The notes beneath the pieces were generated by a model. It was not told where the DNA came from. It saw nothing but the letters and a program-made list of their open reading frames with translations, and did no database searches. Below, piece after piece: positions 19,496 to 37,440 of a stretch of 64,000 nucleotides of DNA (its first letter is position 1; every line of letters starts with the position of its first letter). The position numbers and the translations under genes were made by a program. Origin of the DNA: Terriglobales bacterium (lineage in GTDB: Bacteria > Acidobacteriota > Terriglobia > Terriglobales > Acidobacteriaceae); the NCBI GenBank assembly GCA_035624455.1, contig DASPRM010000025.1, forward strand, positions 62,001 to 126,000, in the 5' to 3' direction.

Positions 19496-19924
19496 ATGGC
19501 AAAGAAGGCAACAGGATTTGTAAAGCTGCAGATTCCCGCGGGCAAGGCGACGCCGGCGCCCCCGGTAGGTCCGGCGCTCGGACAGGCGCAGATCAACATC
19601 ATGGAATTCTGCAAACAGTTCAATGCACGCACCAGCCAGAAGGAACTGGATGGATTGATCATCCCCGTGGTGATCACGGTCTACAACGATCGCTCTTTTA
19701 CGTTTGTGACCAAGACGCCCCCGGCTTCAGTGTTGCTGAAGCGCGCCGCTGGCATCGCCAAGGGCTCAGGCGCACCCAACAAAGATAAGGTCGGCAAAGT
19801 CACCGAAAAGCAGGTGGAAGAGATCGCCAAACAGAAGATGCCGGATCTGAATGCGGCATCGCTGGACGCGGCCATTAAAAGCGTGAAGGGTACGGCGCGC
19901 TCAATGGGAATCGAAATAAGTTAG
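19496..19924 (+). CDS. rplK: 50S ribosomal protein L11
   Basis: L11 forms the GTPase-associated centre with 23S rRNA and is needed for RelA activation and thiopeptide sensitivity in relatives. The 142-residue product begins [20 protein letters not shown] and has the family proline-rich turn [20 protein letters not shown] and the C-terminal RNA-binding domain ([20 protein letters not shown]). Length is standard. rplA follows after 110 nt. Confidence 0.97.
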   Translation: MAKKATGFVKLQIPAGKATPAPPVGPALGQAQINIMEFCKQFNARTSQKELDGLIIPVVITVYNDRSFTFVTKTPPASVLLKRAAGIAKGSGAPNKDKVGKVTEKQVEEIAKQKMPDLNAASLDAAIKSVKGTARSMGIEIS

Positions 19925-20034
19925 ATCGGCGAAGTTAGCGCGTTGAGAACTTTAGAACCAGGCAGCGTGGACGCTGCAGGTCGGTAACACCACAGCTTCC
20001 GGAACAAGGAACGCCGTGGGAGACAAGGAGTGAA

Positions 20035-20745
20035 ATGAGTCACAAAGAAGGAAAGAACATCACCAAAGCCAAGGCTGCGGTGGAGAACCGGCGGTACACG
20101 CTGCAGGAAGCGGTGCCCTTGCTGCAGAAGGTCAAATACGCCAAGTTTGATGAGACGGTGGACCTGACGATGCGCTTGGGAGTCGATCCCAAGCACGCTG
20201 ACCAGATGGTTCGGGGCACGGTAGTGTTGCCGCATGGGCTGGGCAAATCAAAGAAGGTTCTGGTGATCGCCAGCGGCGAGAAAGTGCGGGAAGCCGAGCA
20301 GGCGGGCGCCGATTTCGTTGGCGGTGAGGATATGGTTGAGAAGATCCAGAAAGAAAACTGGATCGACTATGACGCCGTGGTCGCTACTCCCGACATGATG
20401 AAGTCCGTGGGCCGGCTGGGCAAGGTACTGGGACCGCGCGGGCTCATGCCGAATCCCAAGACCGGCACGGTAACGTTCGATGTTGCCAAGGCGGTGCAGG
20501 AAGTGAAGGCAGGCAAGGTGGAATTCCGCACCGACAAGACCGCATTGGTGCACGTCCCGGTGGGCAAGATTTCATTTACGCCTGAGAAGCTGGTGGAGAA
20601 CGCCACCGTCGTCATCACCAGCGTCATCAAGGCCAAGCCGTCTGCCGCTAAAGGCAAATATCTGAAGGGTGTGACGCTGAGCTCAACCATGGGTCCGGGG
20701 ATCCCGATCGACGCGGCCCCGGTGGAAGCAGCAGCTAAAGCGTAA
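20035..20745 (+). CDS. rplA: 50S ribosomal protein L1
   Basis: L1 stalk protein involved in E-site tRNA release, and translational repressor of its own operon in E. coli. The 236-residue product has the family blocks [39 protein letters not shown] and [22 protein letters not shown] start 3 nt after GGAGTGA. rplJ begins only 23 nt downstream, so the long L10-type leader that most bacteria have before rplJ is absent here. Confidence 0.97.
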   Translation: MSHKEGKNITKAKAAVENRRYTLQEAVPLLQKVKYAKFDETVDLTMRLGVDPKHADQMVRGTVVLPHGLGKSKKVLVIASGEKVREAEQAGADFVGGEDMVEKIQKENWIDYDAVVATPDMMKSVGRLGKVLGPRGLMPNPKTGTVTFDVAKAVQEVKAGKVEFRTDKTALVHVPVGKISFTPEKLVENATVVITSVIKAKPSAAKGKYLKGVTLSSTMGPGIPIDAAPVEAAAKA

Positions 20746-20768
20746 GTTCTCAAGAAAAAGGATTAGAG

Positions 20769-21368
20769 ATGGCTGTCACGAAAGCAAAGAAGATCGAGCA
20801 GGTTGAAGAGCTCAGCAAAGAGCTGAACGGCGTCAGCAGCGTGATCGTAGGGACCTTCAGCAAGCTGACCGTGGCGCAGGATTTCGAACTGCGGAAAGCC
20901 GTACGCGGCGCCGGCGCCAGGTATCAGGTGGTGAAGAATACGCTGGCGGAGCGCGCCGGCAAAGGCACCAAGGTGGAAGAGGTCCTGAAGAATCTGGAAG
21001 GTGTGACCTCGATCGCTTACACCCGGACGGACCCAATAGCGCTGGCCAAGGCTCTCTCCAAGTACGCCAAAGATGTGCCGGAGTTCAGCTTCAAGGCGGG
21101 ATTGGTCGAAGGCCGCGTTATCTCGCTGAAGGAGATCGAGGCGCTGGCCACCATGCCGGCCAAGGAAGAGATCATGGCGAAACTTCTCTTCCTGATCAAC
21201 GCTCCTGCGCAGCGCCTGGTTACCGCGATGAATGCGGTCGGCCGGAACCTGGCCGTCGTAGTGAACCAGGGAGTTCAGGAAAAGAAGTTCAAGGGGGAGC
21301 CTGCCGCAGCGAGCGAGCCGGCACCCAGTGAACCGGCGGCGGCGGAAACAGCTGCCAGCGGCGCATAA
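20769..21368 (+). CDS. rplJ: 50S ribosomal protein L10
   Basis: Base of the L7/L12 stalk. It begins MAVTKAKKIEQVEELSKELN and contains the rRNA-binding block RKAVRGAGARYQVVKNTLAE. The C-terminal helix that binds L7/L12 dimers follows, then an extra tail of about 25 residues rich in Ala, Glu and Pro (EPAAASEPAPSEPAAAETAA) that makes the protein longer than the usual 165-175 residues. rplL follows after 170 nt. Confidence 0.96.
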   Translation: MAVTKAKKIEQVEELSKELNGVSSVIVGTFSKLTVAQDFELRKAVRGAGARYQVVKNTLAERAGKGTKVEEVLKNLEGVTSIAYTRTDPIALAKALSKYAKDVPEFSFKAGLVEGRVISLKEIEALATMPAKEEIMAKLLFLINAPAQRLVTAMNAVGRNLAVVVNQGVQEKKFKGEPAAASEPAPSEPAAAETAASGA

Positions 21369-21538
21369 GAGTTTTGGGCTGGCGGAAGCCAGTCCAGGAA
21401 GTTCGTTATCAGTGGTCAGGTGTTGCGTTGGGCGATAGCGCACGCGTTGTCTGGCGCGTGGTCCGGTCGGCTGGGCGCACTGGAAACCTTGGCGACAGAT
21501 AACAGATCACCAAAACTGATAACTAAACGGAGATTGAT

Positions 21539-21928
21539 ATGGCGGATCTGCAAACTTTAGAAGAACAGATAGTTGGCCTGTCGCTGCTGGAAGCGGCCGA
21601 ACTGGTCAAGAAACTGGAAACCCGTTTGGGTGTTTCCGCGGCAGCAGCCGCCCCGGTGGTGGTGGCTGGTGGAGCTGGTGCTGGAGCGGCTGCAGGCGCG
21701 GCTCCGGCTGAGGAAAAGACCGAATTCACGGTGGTTTTGAAGGAGGTCGGTGCGAATAAGATCAATGTAATCAAAGCGGTGCGCGAAGTCACCAACCTGG
21801 GCCTGAAGGAAGCGAAGGACCTGGTCGACGGCGCCCCCAAACCGGTTAAGGAGGGCGTCTCCAAGGAAGAGGCCGAGAACATCAAGAAGAAGTTTGTCGA
21901 CGCAGGAGCCACTGTCGAGGTCAAGTAA
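21539..21928 (+). CDS. rplL: 50S ribosomal protein L7/L12
   Basis: Flexible stalk protein that recruits translation GTPases. Residues 1-35 are the dimerisation domain ([20 protein letters not shown]), about 36-60 an Ala/Gly hinge ([20 protein letters not shown]), and the rest the factor-binding domain ([40 protein letters not shown]). At 129 residues it is typical. SD GGAGAT lies before the ATG. Confidence 0.97.
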   Translation: MADLQTLEEQIVGLSLLEAAELVKKLETRLGVSAAAAAPVVVAGGAGAGAAAGAAPAEEKTEFTVVLKEVGANKINVIKAVREVTNLGLKEAKDLVDGAPKPVKEGVSKEEAENIKKKFVDAGATVEVK

Positions 21929-22402
21929 CAGGACCTCGAATGGGCGCCTGGACCGCCCGCCCGTCTCTGGAAAGAGGCTGCTGGCGGCGTGATATCTCGG
22001 CAACGCATTTTTTCGGTGCGAAGCCTGGCTTTGAATCGTGCGGGGTTGGATCGGCATCAAAGTTATTGCCGATCTACTCCCGCAAAAGAATTGAAATGGC
22101 GGCTCCTCCCGCGCGCTAAGCGCGGGCGGCGAGCAGAGATCAGACCTGGAAACTGGCGGCGGAAATCACAATTCAGACAGTGCGCGCGCTGAATTCGGCG
22201 CCCACGGGGAATCTCGTCCTCGCGGGCGCAATCGCTATTGGCAGCAGGCGCGCTAGGACAAAGCAACGGCATTCCGGCGTGCGCTGCTTTTATTCACGCC
22301 TGCCCGCAGCGTGACGCTTGCGCGTTGCTAGAACCCGGCGAAGCATCCCGGGAAAGCCGATTGTAGGTGCGGCGGCTGGCAAGTCAAGATCAGGAGTCTT
22401 TG
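21929..22402 (+). other. Gene-free rplL-rpoB spacer with hairpins
   Basis: 474 nt with no convincing coding frame. A strong hairpin CCCGCGC-GCTAA-GCGCGGG lies at 22108-22126 without a U-run. In E. coli the same interval contains a transcription attenuator and an RNase III site, so a partial-termination or processing role is plausible here. I see no clear promoter in it. The ribosome-binding site of rpoB (AGGAG at 22392-22396) closes the region. Confidence 0.45.
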
Positions 22403-26875
<4,473 letters not shown>

Positions 26876-27035
26876 CGAAGCTTGGATGGGGTGAGCGCTC
26901 GCAATCGCTCGCCGCAGGTTGATTCGCAGAGAAGGTTCTAAAGAAGCAAGACCCGCAGGTACTGCTCCCGAGCCTGGGCAGGGTCGAATAACTGGTCCTT
27001 TGGCCACTTTTTCGAGAGCGAACTCGGAGGCAACT

Positions 27036-31232
<4,197 letters not shown>

Positions 31233-31279
31233 ATCTTTCCGCTGGAGTTTGTCAGTGGAAGACAATGACTAATAAAGGC

Positions 31280-31312
31280 AAGGGGCGATGCCGTCGTCGC
31301 CCCTTTTGTTTT
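31280..31312 (+). terminator. Intrinsic terminator after rpoC
   Basis: AAGGGGCGA (31280-31288) pairs with TCGCCCCTT (31297-31305) around an 8-nt loop, followed by TTGTTTT. It ends the transcript of the str/rif block. Confidence 0.88.
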
Positions 31313-31392
31313 GCGAGGTCTGCGGGAAACTTCCGCGAGGCTCGGGGAATCTATGAGATGAGCCTCGTCGAGGACATTTCCGGTAATCATCT

Positions 31393-32295
31393 ATGCGAGT
31401 AGCTGACCGCTTTTTCCATTTGTTCCGGCTCGCTTTCTGGCGGGCCTTCGAACACGACGCCTTTGGCGTCGCCAAGGGCGCAGCCTACTCCGCCATTCTG
31501 ACGATGTTTCCCGCTCTGATGCTGGCCGCCGCCATTCTCGCCTCCTTTTCTCAGACCAACACTATCCAGGAGATCGCTGCCCTGGTGGCCAAAATACTCC
31601 CTCCCGGCTCATCCGCGACGACAACGTCGTATTTCAAATCTGCAACCGATCAGCCGGTGCAAGTCTTGGTCGCAGCTTCCCTCATTACTCTGTGGACGGC
31701 TTCCGGAGTAATGATTTCTTGGATGGAGGGCTTCCGTAATGCCTATCGCTTCCCCAAAGCTTGGGGAGTAGTGAAAGAGCGAATGATTGCATTCGGACTC
31801 GTAATTCTGGCTGGTGTTCCGCTGACTTTTGCTACCGTGCTGGTGGCATTTGGTACCCAAATAGAAACTCGCATGGCTGGACGCATTACCCAGGAGTTGG
31901 GACACGAGATCGAGCCTTATATCCTGATCCTCTGGACAGTGATCCGCTGGCTGATCGCCGGTCTGACCGGCGTGGCTGTGATGTCGTTGATCTACCACCA
32001 TGCCGTTCCGCGTACGCAGCGCTGGCATAGCGTTCTGCCCGGTTCAGCCCTTGCGACTGCGTTGTGGTTTCCCGCTACTGCCGTGTTCGGGGCCTACGTA
32101 AGGCATTTCGCCCAGTACAGCCTCTTTTACGGATCTCTGGCAACCGCAATCGTGCTGCTGGTGTGGATGTATATCATCTCAGTGATTGTTCTCGTCGGGG
32201 CCGAATTCAATGCTCTTCTCTTTCCGAGAGCGGGAATTGGCACCGGCAAGCAGGTTCCCGCAGCCAATCAGCCCGTGGGGACGCTAGGGCCGTAG
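31393..32295 (+). CDS. YihY/virulence factor BrkB family membrane protein
   Basis: Integral inner-membrane protein of the YihY/BrkB family (once misnamed ribonuclease BN). Its 300 residues contain about six hydrophobic segments, with the family blocks AYSAILTMFPALMLAAAIL, LWTASGVMISWMEGFRNAY and LFYGSLATAIVLLVWMYI. Function in the family is unsettled. It starts 80 nt after the rpoC terminator, so it should have its own promoter, and ends before a palindrome and pyk. Confidence 0.85.
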   Translation: MRVADRFFHLFRLAFWRAFEHDAFGVAKGAAYSAILTMFPALMLAAAILASFSQTNTIQEIAALVAKILPPGSSATTTSYFKSATDQPVQVLVAASLITLWTASGVMISWMEGFRNAYRFPKAWGVVKERMIAFGLVILAGVPLTFATVLVAFGTQIETRMAGRITQELGHEIEPYILILWTVIRWLIAGLTGVAVMSLIYHHAVPRTQRWHSVLPGSALATALWFPATAVFGAYVRHFAQYSLFYGSLATAIVLLVWMYIISVIVLVGAEFNALLFPRAGIGTGKQVPAANQPVGTLGP

Positions 32296-32307
32296 CCAGT
32301 TTGTCTA

Positions 32308-32329
32308 GGACAGGCGATCTCGCCTGTCC
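32308..32329 (+). terminator. Perfect palindrome between the YihY gene and pyk
   Basis: GGACAGGCGA directly faces TCGCCTGTCC with only TC between them, so a 9-bp stem with a 4-nt loop is likely. No T-run follows, which makes it a weak terminator at best; it may be an intergenic palindromic repeat. Confidence 0.4.
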
Positions 32330-32369
32330 AATCCCCTTCATTTGTTAGAATCGCTCAACACCACACTGC

Positions 32370-33929
32370 ATGCCGGCACTCGAGCTGAAATCCGTTGCGA
32401 AGCGCCGCAGCGATCTGCGAGAACTGCCGCCCCTCGCTGCACGACGCGCCAGGATCGTTTGCACGCTTGGTCCGGCAAGCAATTCTGAGCCGGTTGTGCG
32501 CGACCTGGTGCGCGCAGGGATGGATGTCGCACGGCTCAATTTCTCCCACGGAACCCATGAAGATCATAAGCGGCTGATTGGGCTTCTTCGCAAAGTGGCC
32601 GCCAGCGAGGGCCGAAGCATCTGCATTTTGCAGGATCTGCAAGGACCAAAATTACGAACCAATGAACTGGCCGGCCACACTCCGGTCCTGCTCAAGGCAG
32701 GTTCGCTGGTGACCATCACCTCGCGGAAGGTACCGGGGACCGCGACTCTGATTTCCACCGAGTTTCCCATTGCTCGCGAGGTTAAAGTGGGCTCGCGCAT
32801 CCTGCTGTCCGACGGCCTTATTGAATTGCGGGTGCGCTCCAAACAGGCAGAAGACGTGCTCTGCTCAGTGGTCAACGGGGGGTTACTCGGAGAGCATAAG
32901 GGCATCAATCTTCCGGGAACGCACGTCAGCCTGCCGTCGCTCACCGAAAAGGATCGTAGGGACCTGCATTTTGGATTACAGCACGGGGTAGATGTGGTAG
33001 CGCTCTCCTTTGTGCGCACTGCGAAAGATGTGCAGCAAGCCAAGGACATCATTCGCCAGCAAGGTGGTTCGGTGCCGCTCATCGCCAAGCTGGAAAAGCC
33101 GCAGGCAATCGACAATTTGGAGGCCATTCTGGAGGCGGCCGAGGGCGTGATGGTGGCGCGAGGGGATCTCGGGGTAGAAGTCGCGCCGGAGCAGGTACCG
33201 GTCATCCAGAAACATGTGATTCGTCGGGCGGCGGCATGGCGGAAGCCGGTGATCACGGCTACGCAAATGCTGGAGTCTATGATCGAGAATCCTCGCCCTA
33301 CGCGCGCCGAGGCCAGCGACGTGGCCAACGCGATCTTCGACGGCAGCGACGCGGTCATGCTGTCAGGGGAGACCGCCACCGGCCGCTATCCCCGCGAGGC
33401 GGTCAACATGATGGCGAGAATCGTGGTCGAGGCAGAAGCGCATATGGAAGACGCCTGGCCTTATCGCCGGCGCGCTGAACATTCCCTCTCGATCTCGGAA
33501 ACCATTTGCGAATCGGTGGCGCATGCCGCACAAGTTCTGGACATGAAAGCGATTGCCGTCTTCACCCAGACTGGGACAACCGCTCGTCTCGTATCCAAGT
33601 ATCGCCCGGTCTGCCCGGTGTTTGCTTTCGCCCATGATGAACACGTAGCCAACCGGCTCAACTTGCTGTGGGGAGTCCATCCTTTCACCATTGACTACGA
33701 GCCTTCCGCCGAGGCCATGGTGCGCGCCGGGGAAGCACGATTGTGTGAACTGGGCGTCGTCAAGTCCGGCGACATCGTGGGGGTGATCTCCGGAAAGATC
33801 GGCGCTTCGGGTTCCACCAACTTGATGCGCTTGCATGTGGTGGGAAGTGATCGTCCTGCTGCGCAAGTCGGCTCAGACGTTCGCCGCAAATCTCGAGTCG
33901 CAGCGTCGCGAAACGGACGCCGTAAGTAG
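32370..33929 (+). CDS. pyk: Pyruvate kinase
   Basis: Transfers phosphate from phosphoenolpyruvate to ADP, the last step of glycolysis. Seen in order: RARIVCTLGPASNS, MDVARLNFSHGTHEDH, LQDLQGPKLRT, the catalytic Lys stretch IAKLEKPQAIDN, the metal-binding VARGDLGVEV and the signature ATQMLESMIENPRPTRAEAS. The C-terminal regulatory domain is present but ends early; a basic tail (RKSRVAASRNGRRK) closes the 519 residues. There is an extra N-terminal stretch of about 24 residues before the conserved start. A small unknown gene follows after 16 nt. Confidence 0.95.
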   Translation: MPALELKSVAKRRSDLRELPPLAARRARIVCTLGPASNSEPVVRDLVRAGMDVARLNFSHGTHEDHKRLIGLLRKVAASEGRSICILQDLQGPKLRTNELAGHTPVLLKAGSLVTITSRKVPGTATLISTEFPIAREVKVGSRILLSDGLIELRVRSKQAEDVLCSVVNGGLLGEHKGINLPGTHVSLPSLTEKDRRDLHFGLQHGVDVVALSFVRTAKDVQQAKDIIRQQGGSVPLIAKLEKPQAIDNLEAILEAAEGVMVARGDLGVEVAPEQVPVIQKHVIRRAAAWRKPVITATQMLESMIENPRPTRAEASDVANAIFDGSDAVMLSGETATGRYPREAVNMMARIVVEAEAHMEDAWPYRRRAEHSLSISETICESVAHAAQVLDMKAIAVFTQTGTTARLVSKYRPVCPVFAFAHDEHVANRLNLLWGVHPFTIDYEPSAEAMVRAGEARLCELGVVKSGDIVGVISGKIGASGSTNLMRLHVVGSDRPAAQVGSDVRRKSRVAASRNGRRK

Positions 33930-33945
33930 GTTCCTGGGAGATTAG

Positions 33946-34245
33946 ATGGAACACGAGATCCTGGCCATTGCCATCGTGCGACCCAACGAGGGAATGGAGC
34001 AGCAGACCCTCCAGGTTCTGCATGAGCTCTACCAGGTGATGAAGCGTAAGGGCTATAGCCGTGATCTCCTGTACCAGGACACTACTGAGCCGGGCTGCTA
34101 CTTCAATCTGCGCTACTGGAGCTCAGAAAGCAGCCGCCGCGAGGCACAGGAAGATCCCGATGTTCACAAGTGCTGGAGCCAGCTGGGAAATCTGTGCGTG
34201 GTGGAAAAAGTGTACGAGATGGTGGCGGTGGGGCGGGGCGAGTAA
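33946..34245 (+). CDS. Small ABM-like dimeric alpha/beta-barrel protein
   Basis: A 99-residue soluble protein. Its pattern (EILAIAIVRPNEGMEQQTLQ; ELYQVMKRKGYSRDLLYQD; YFNLRYWSSESSRREAQEDP) resembles the antibiotic-biosynthesis-monooxygenase/dimeric ferredoxin-like barrel superfamily, in which a strand, a long helix and an 'F/YxxxxxW' strand repeat. It starts 16 nt after pyk with GGAG upstream and may be co-transcribed. Catalytic residues are not identifiable. Function unknown. Confidence 0.6.
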   Translation: MEHEILAIAIVRPNEGMEQQTLQVLHELYQVMKRKGYSRDLLYQDTTEPGCYFNLRYWSSESSRREAQEDPDVHKCWSQLGNLCVVEKVYEMVAVGRGE

Positions 34246-34290
34246 AGATTCATCTTCGACGATTATCTGTGAAATCAGTGGCTGATCTTT

Positions 34291-35136
34291 CTAGTTCACC
34301 CAGGGTGGCTGGCTCTCACCATTGCCTTTCTTTTTCGGATCTTCCGGTTCCAGGTAGTGTCCCTGATCGTCGAAGCTGACCGTGCGATCGTGTTTCCGCA
34401 TGTAGACCTCAAATTTCCGTGCGGCACGCCGCCGCTTCCAGCGGTAATAAGAATTTCGAAGATTGAAATAGCTCTCGCCGACTCCCCGAGTCACGCCGCG
34501 GCGGCCAAATTTCACGTAAAGATACCCAAAGAGCAGTCCTCCGAGATGGGCAAGGTAGTTGGTACCGCCGCGCTCATCAAGCGAGAAGAATACGGTGATC
34601 ACAATCAAAATAGCGACGAAGTATTTTGCCTTAATACGAAAAGGGAACGGGATCAGCATGATCTCGTTCTCGGCAAAGACGATGCCGAAGGCCATCAAGA
34701 TTGCATAAACGCCGCCTGAAGCCCCAATCGTGACCGATTGCGGTGAGCCCAGCACTCCTGTGTACGCCAGCGCTATGCTGAACAGAGCCCCCCCAAGCAC
34801 TCCCGCGAAATACAACTCCAGAAACCGCCGCGTTCCCCAGGAGCTTTCGAACGACGAACCGAACATCCAGAGGCCCAACATATTTCCGAACCAGTGCATG
34901 AAGGCAAGGTGGAGGAAGGAGTAAGTTACTACCTGCCAGACAAGGCCGTGGACCACCGAGGCCGGCGACAGCCCGAACCAGCGGATCACTTCGATCACCG
35001 TATCCGGAATCACTCGCGACAGCAACGCCAGCAACAGAAATATTCCCGTATTGATGCCCAGCAGCCACACCACTGCGCGGGTAAAGGGCGGAAGACTGAG
35101 TGTCATCTCCCGGCCAGTAAACATGCGTCGATTCAT
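34291..35136 (-). CDS. Rhomboid family intramembrane serine protease
   Basis: Multi-pass membrane protease. The catalytic Ser is in GASGGVYA (Ser140) and the catalytic His in NYLAHLGGLLFG (His197). The conserved HxxxN of helix 2 that forms the oxyanion hole is His81/Asn85 in LAFMHWFGNMLGLW. Six hydrophobic segments are followed by a cytoplasmic basic tail of about 70 residues. It lies 21 nt downstream of the M28 peptidase on the same strand, so the two may share a transcript. Substrates unknown. Confidence 0.92.
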   Translation of the reverse strand: MNRRMFTGREMTLSLPPFTRAVVWLLGINTGIFLLLALLSRVIPDTVIEVIRWFGLSPASVVHGLVWQVVTYSFLHLAFMHWFGNMLGLWMFGSSFESSWGTRRFLELYFAGVLGGALFSIALAYTGVLGSPQSVTIGASGGVYAILMAFGIVFAENEIMLIPFPFRIKAKYFVAILIVITVFFSLDERGGTNYLAHLGGLLFGYLYVKFGRRGVTRGVGESYFNLRNSYYRWKRRRAARKFEVYMRKHDRTVSFDDQGHYLEPEDPKKKGNGESQPPWVN

Positions 35137-35157
35137 AGGTTCGTACTCAGTTCCTGT

Positions 35158-36630
35158 TTAGCGTTCTGGTTTCGGCAGCGCCGGCAGGCTGCGATGTCCC
35201 TTTCCGTCGACCGCCCGGACGGCGAACACCACGTTGTCCTTCGAGCGATCGATCGTCGCTTGCGGTCCCTTCCCGGCCGCCTGAACATTCTCCCACTCTG
35301 CAGCCGTCGTGGGCCGCCACAGGACTTCATAGACTACAGCCGAACCCTCGGGCAGCGGATCCCAGATCAGCGTGGAATCATTCTCCAGTTTACGCGTTTC
35401 CAGGCGAAGGTTCGAGGGGAGTGGAGGCGCCGAGGCCAAAGATGCCAGCGTAGCCGCGTTGAGTCGAGCCACGTTAGCGACGTATTCGTAGTCCACGAAC
35501 TTCGGCAAGTCGCCATATTCGATGCCGTTTTCGGTGCGAACGTCCTGATGCTGGTGATTGAAGTTCTCGCGATATTCGGTCATGCGAACGGCAGCAAAAC
35601 CCTCCTCATTGAAGGAGGTGTGGTCGCCTCCGCGCAGATAGCGGTCCGGCCGAAAGATCAGCTTTGCACTAAATGTAGCGGGCAGATAGGTACGTCCGGT
35701 TTCGCGGATATAGCGCGCCAGTTCCCGGGAGGGCGAATCGCTTTCGCCTCCAAGGCCACGAATGGTCTTGACCTCAGTTTCCGTAGCATTGGCGGGAATT
35801 CCTTCCGAAAAGACCCTGACGACGCTTGCGTCCTGACCGCTACTGCGGTCTCCTCCGACGATATCGTTGTTCAGCACCGCTTCCAGGTTCCAGCCTTGCT
35901 CGCGGGCCATTTTGGCGAAGTGGCGGCTGCCGTAGAGTCCCTGCTCCTCGCCGGCCACGGTGAGAAAAATGATCGTAGCCGGAAAGCGATGCTTGCTGAG
36001 CACCCGCGCGCACTCTAGCGAGACAGCGGTGCCGCTGCCGTCATCATTCGCGCCAGGAGCTAAGGCAGTGGTGTCCTGATCATTGGAGGGGCGGGAATCG
36101 TAATGACCCGTCACCAGGAAAATACGTTTGGCGGCCACGGGATCGGTTCCCCGCAAGACGGCGTACACATTCACGATTTCCGTAGGTTTTGGGACGCGGC
36201 GCGCAGGCTCCTGCATGAAGGTGTCGGTCTTTACCTCAAGGCAGCCACCGCAATCCTGCGAATAGCGCTCAAATTCCGCTTTGATCCATTCGCGGGCGGC
36301 GCCGATGCCACGGCCGGAAGCCACTGCTTGCGGATCCGAGGACGAGATGGTGAGACGCGTGCCGAAGCTCACCAGTCTCTCGATACTGGCTCGGATACGG
36401 GCGGCAGAAACCTCTCGCAGCGCGGCCGCGATCGCCGGGTCCGGCAACACCTTGGGACGCGATGGCGATGGACGTGGGCTCTGGGGCAAAAACAGTGGAT
36501 CATGAGTCCGCGCCGGCGCCTCTTCCGGACCATGGGAGGGCCTTGCAGTTTGTGCAACCATCAGGGATGGGGTCAACATCAATAAGAAACTGGTCACATA
36601 GATTCGGATTCGCGATCTTGTCTTGGACAT
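35158..36630 (-). CDS. Secreted M28 family zinc aminopeptidase
   Basis: Begins with a signal peptide (MSKTRSRIRIYVTSFLLMLT, cleavage near AQTA). The two-zinc catalytic core is complete: His176/Asp178 in VTGHYDSRP, bridging Asp in GANDDGSG (196-197), general base Glu228-Glu229 in AGEEQGLYGS, Asp256 in NNDIVGGD and His in GGDHTSFNEEG. The last 90 residues look like a fibronectin type III domain (LRLETRKLENDSTLIWDPLP). A longer in-frame region upstream lacks a signal peptide and was excluded. Likely trims peptides outside the cytoplasm. Confidence 0.9.
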   Translation of the reverse strand: MSKTRSRIRIYVTSFLLMLTPSLMVAQTARPSHGPEEAPARTHDPLFLPQSPRPSPSRPKVLPDPAIAAALREVSAARIRASIERLVSFGTRLTISSSDPQAVASGRGIGAAREWIKAEFERYSQDCGGCLEVKTDTFMQEPARRVPKPTEIVNVYAVLRGTDPVAAKRIFLVTGHYDSRPSNDQDTTALAPGANDDGSGTAVSLECARVLSKHRFPATIIFLTVAGEEQGLYGSRHFAKMAREQGWNLEAVLNNDIVGGDRSSGQDASVVRVFSEGIPANATETEVKTIRGLGGESDSPSRELARYIRETGRTYLPATFSAKLIFRPDRYLRGGDHTSFNEEGFAAVRMTEYRENFNHQHQDVRTENGIEYGDLPKFVDYEYVANVARLNAATLASLASAPPLPSNLRLETRKLENDSTLIWDPLPEGSAVVYEVLWRPTTAAEWENVQAAGKGPQATIDRSKDNVVFAVRAVDGKGHRSLPALPKPER

Positions 36631-36739
36631 TGCTGGCCGAGTATAAGATTTTCTTTGACGCTGTGCGCCAGAGACTCTAAATATATCAGCGGCAACCCGG
36701 CAGTTAATGTCAGGACCACCGCGATAGGAGGCCGCAATC

Positions 36740-36937
36740 ATGGTCGTTTGTCCCGAGTGTGAGAGCGATATCGATCTGGCAGAAGACGAGGTCGAAGAGG
36801 GTGAAGTCGTCTCCTGCCCTGAGTGTGGAACCGATTTCGAGGTGATTACCGTCGAGCCATTGGAATTGAGCAAGATCGAAGAGGAAGAAGAGGAGGAAGA
36901 AGACGAAGAAGAGAGCGAAGACGGAGACTACTCCTAA
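36740..36937 (+). CDS. LysW-like amino-group carrier protein with a modified acidic tail
   Basis: A 65-residue protein whose first half matches LysW: MVVCPECESDIDLAEDEVEE with GEVVSCPECGTDFEVITVEP, a zinc site of Cys4, Cys7, Cys26 and Cys29. LysW carries lysine/arginine biosynthesis intermediates on the C-terminal Glu of an EDWGE motif. Here the tail is a long Glu/Asp run ending in EDGDYS, with no EDWGE. No lysX, argX or other partner gene is nearby. It may be a carrier with another use or only a structural relative. Strong AGGAGG ribosome-binding site 7 nt upstream. Confidence 0.7.
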   Translation: MVVCPECESDIDLAEDEVEEGEVVSCPECGTDFEVITVEPLELSKIEEEEEEEEDEEESEDGDYS

Positions 36938-36941
36938 TCCC

Positions 36942-37364
36942 ATGGCCACCTCTCTCTTATCCGCCTGCCTCGGTCTGCGCCAACACTTAAATTCGATTGG
37001 CAGTGTGTTAGTGTGTGCGCTTCTGTTGGCTGGATCAGGCTCGCTTCTGACCCCGGCACCACTCTTGGCCGATAGCAAGAAAGATCCACGCAAGGATTAC
37101 GCACTCATTATTGGAACCGTATTTGATTCCAGCGGTCACCTGGTTCCGGGTGTTCCGGTGAAGATTCGGCGGGCTGATCAGAAGAAGGCGAAATGGGAGC
37201 TGATATCAAACTCGATGGGCGAGTTTGCCCAGCGACTCCCCACAGGACAGGCCGATTACATAGTCTGGGCGGACATAAAGCTTCCAAAGGGCGAACCCAG
37301 ACCGGAGACCAAAGTACACATCGAGAGTAATGAGCGAGTGGACATCAGCCTGCATCTAAAGTGA
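36942..37364 (+). CDS. Secreted carboxypeptidase-regulatory-like protein 1
   Basis: 140 residues with an N-terminal export signal (hydrophobic GSVLVCALLLAGSGSLLT, cleavage near LLADSKK). The mature part is one beta-sandwich of the CarboxypepD_reg type (ALIIGTVFDSSGHLVPGVPV, then SNSMGEFAQRLPTG). Such domains occur widely in exported acidobacterial proteins. It begins 4 nt after the LysW-like gene and so is probably co-transcribed with it. Function unknown. Confidence 0.7.
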   Translation: MATSLLSACLGLRQHLNSIGSVLVCALLLAGSGSLLTPAPLLADSKKDPRKDYALIIGTVFDSSGHLVPGVPVKIRRADQKKAKWELISNSMGEFAQRLPTGQADYIVWADIKLPKGEPRPETKVHIESNERVDISLHLK

Positions 37365-37440
37365 CAGATTTCAGATACACTACCCGCAAGCAGTACTCGC
37401 AAACAGCGGGCGCGCTGACAGTCGTAATGACGGGGTCGCC

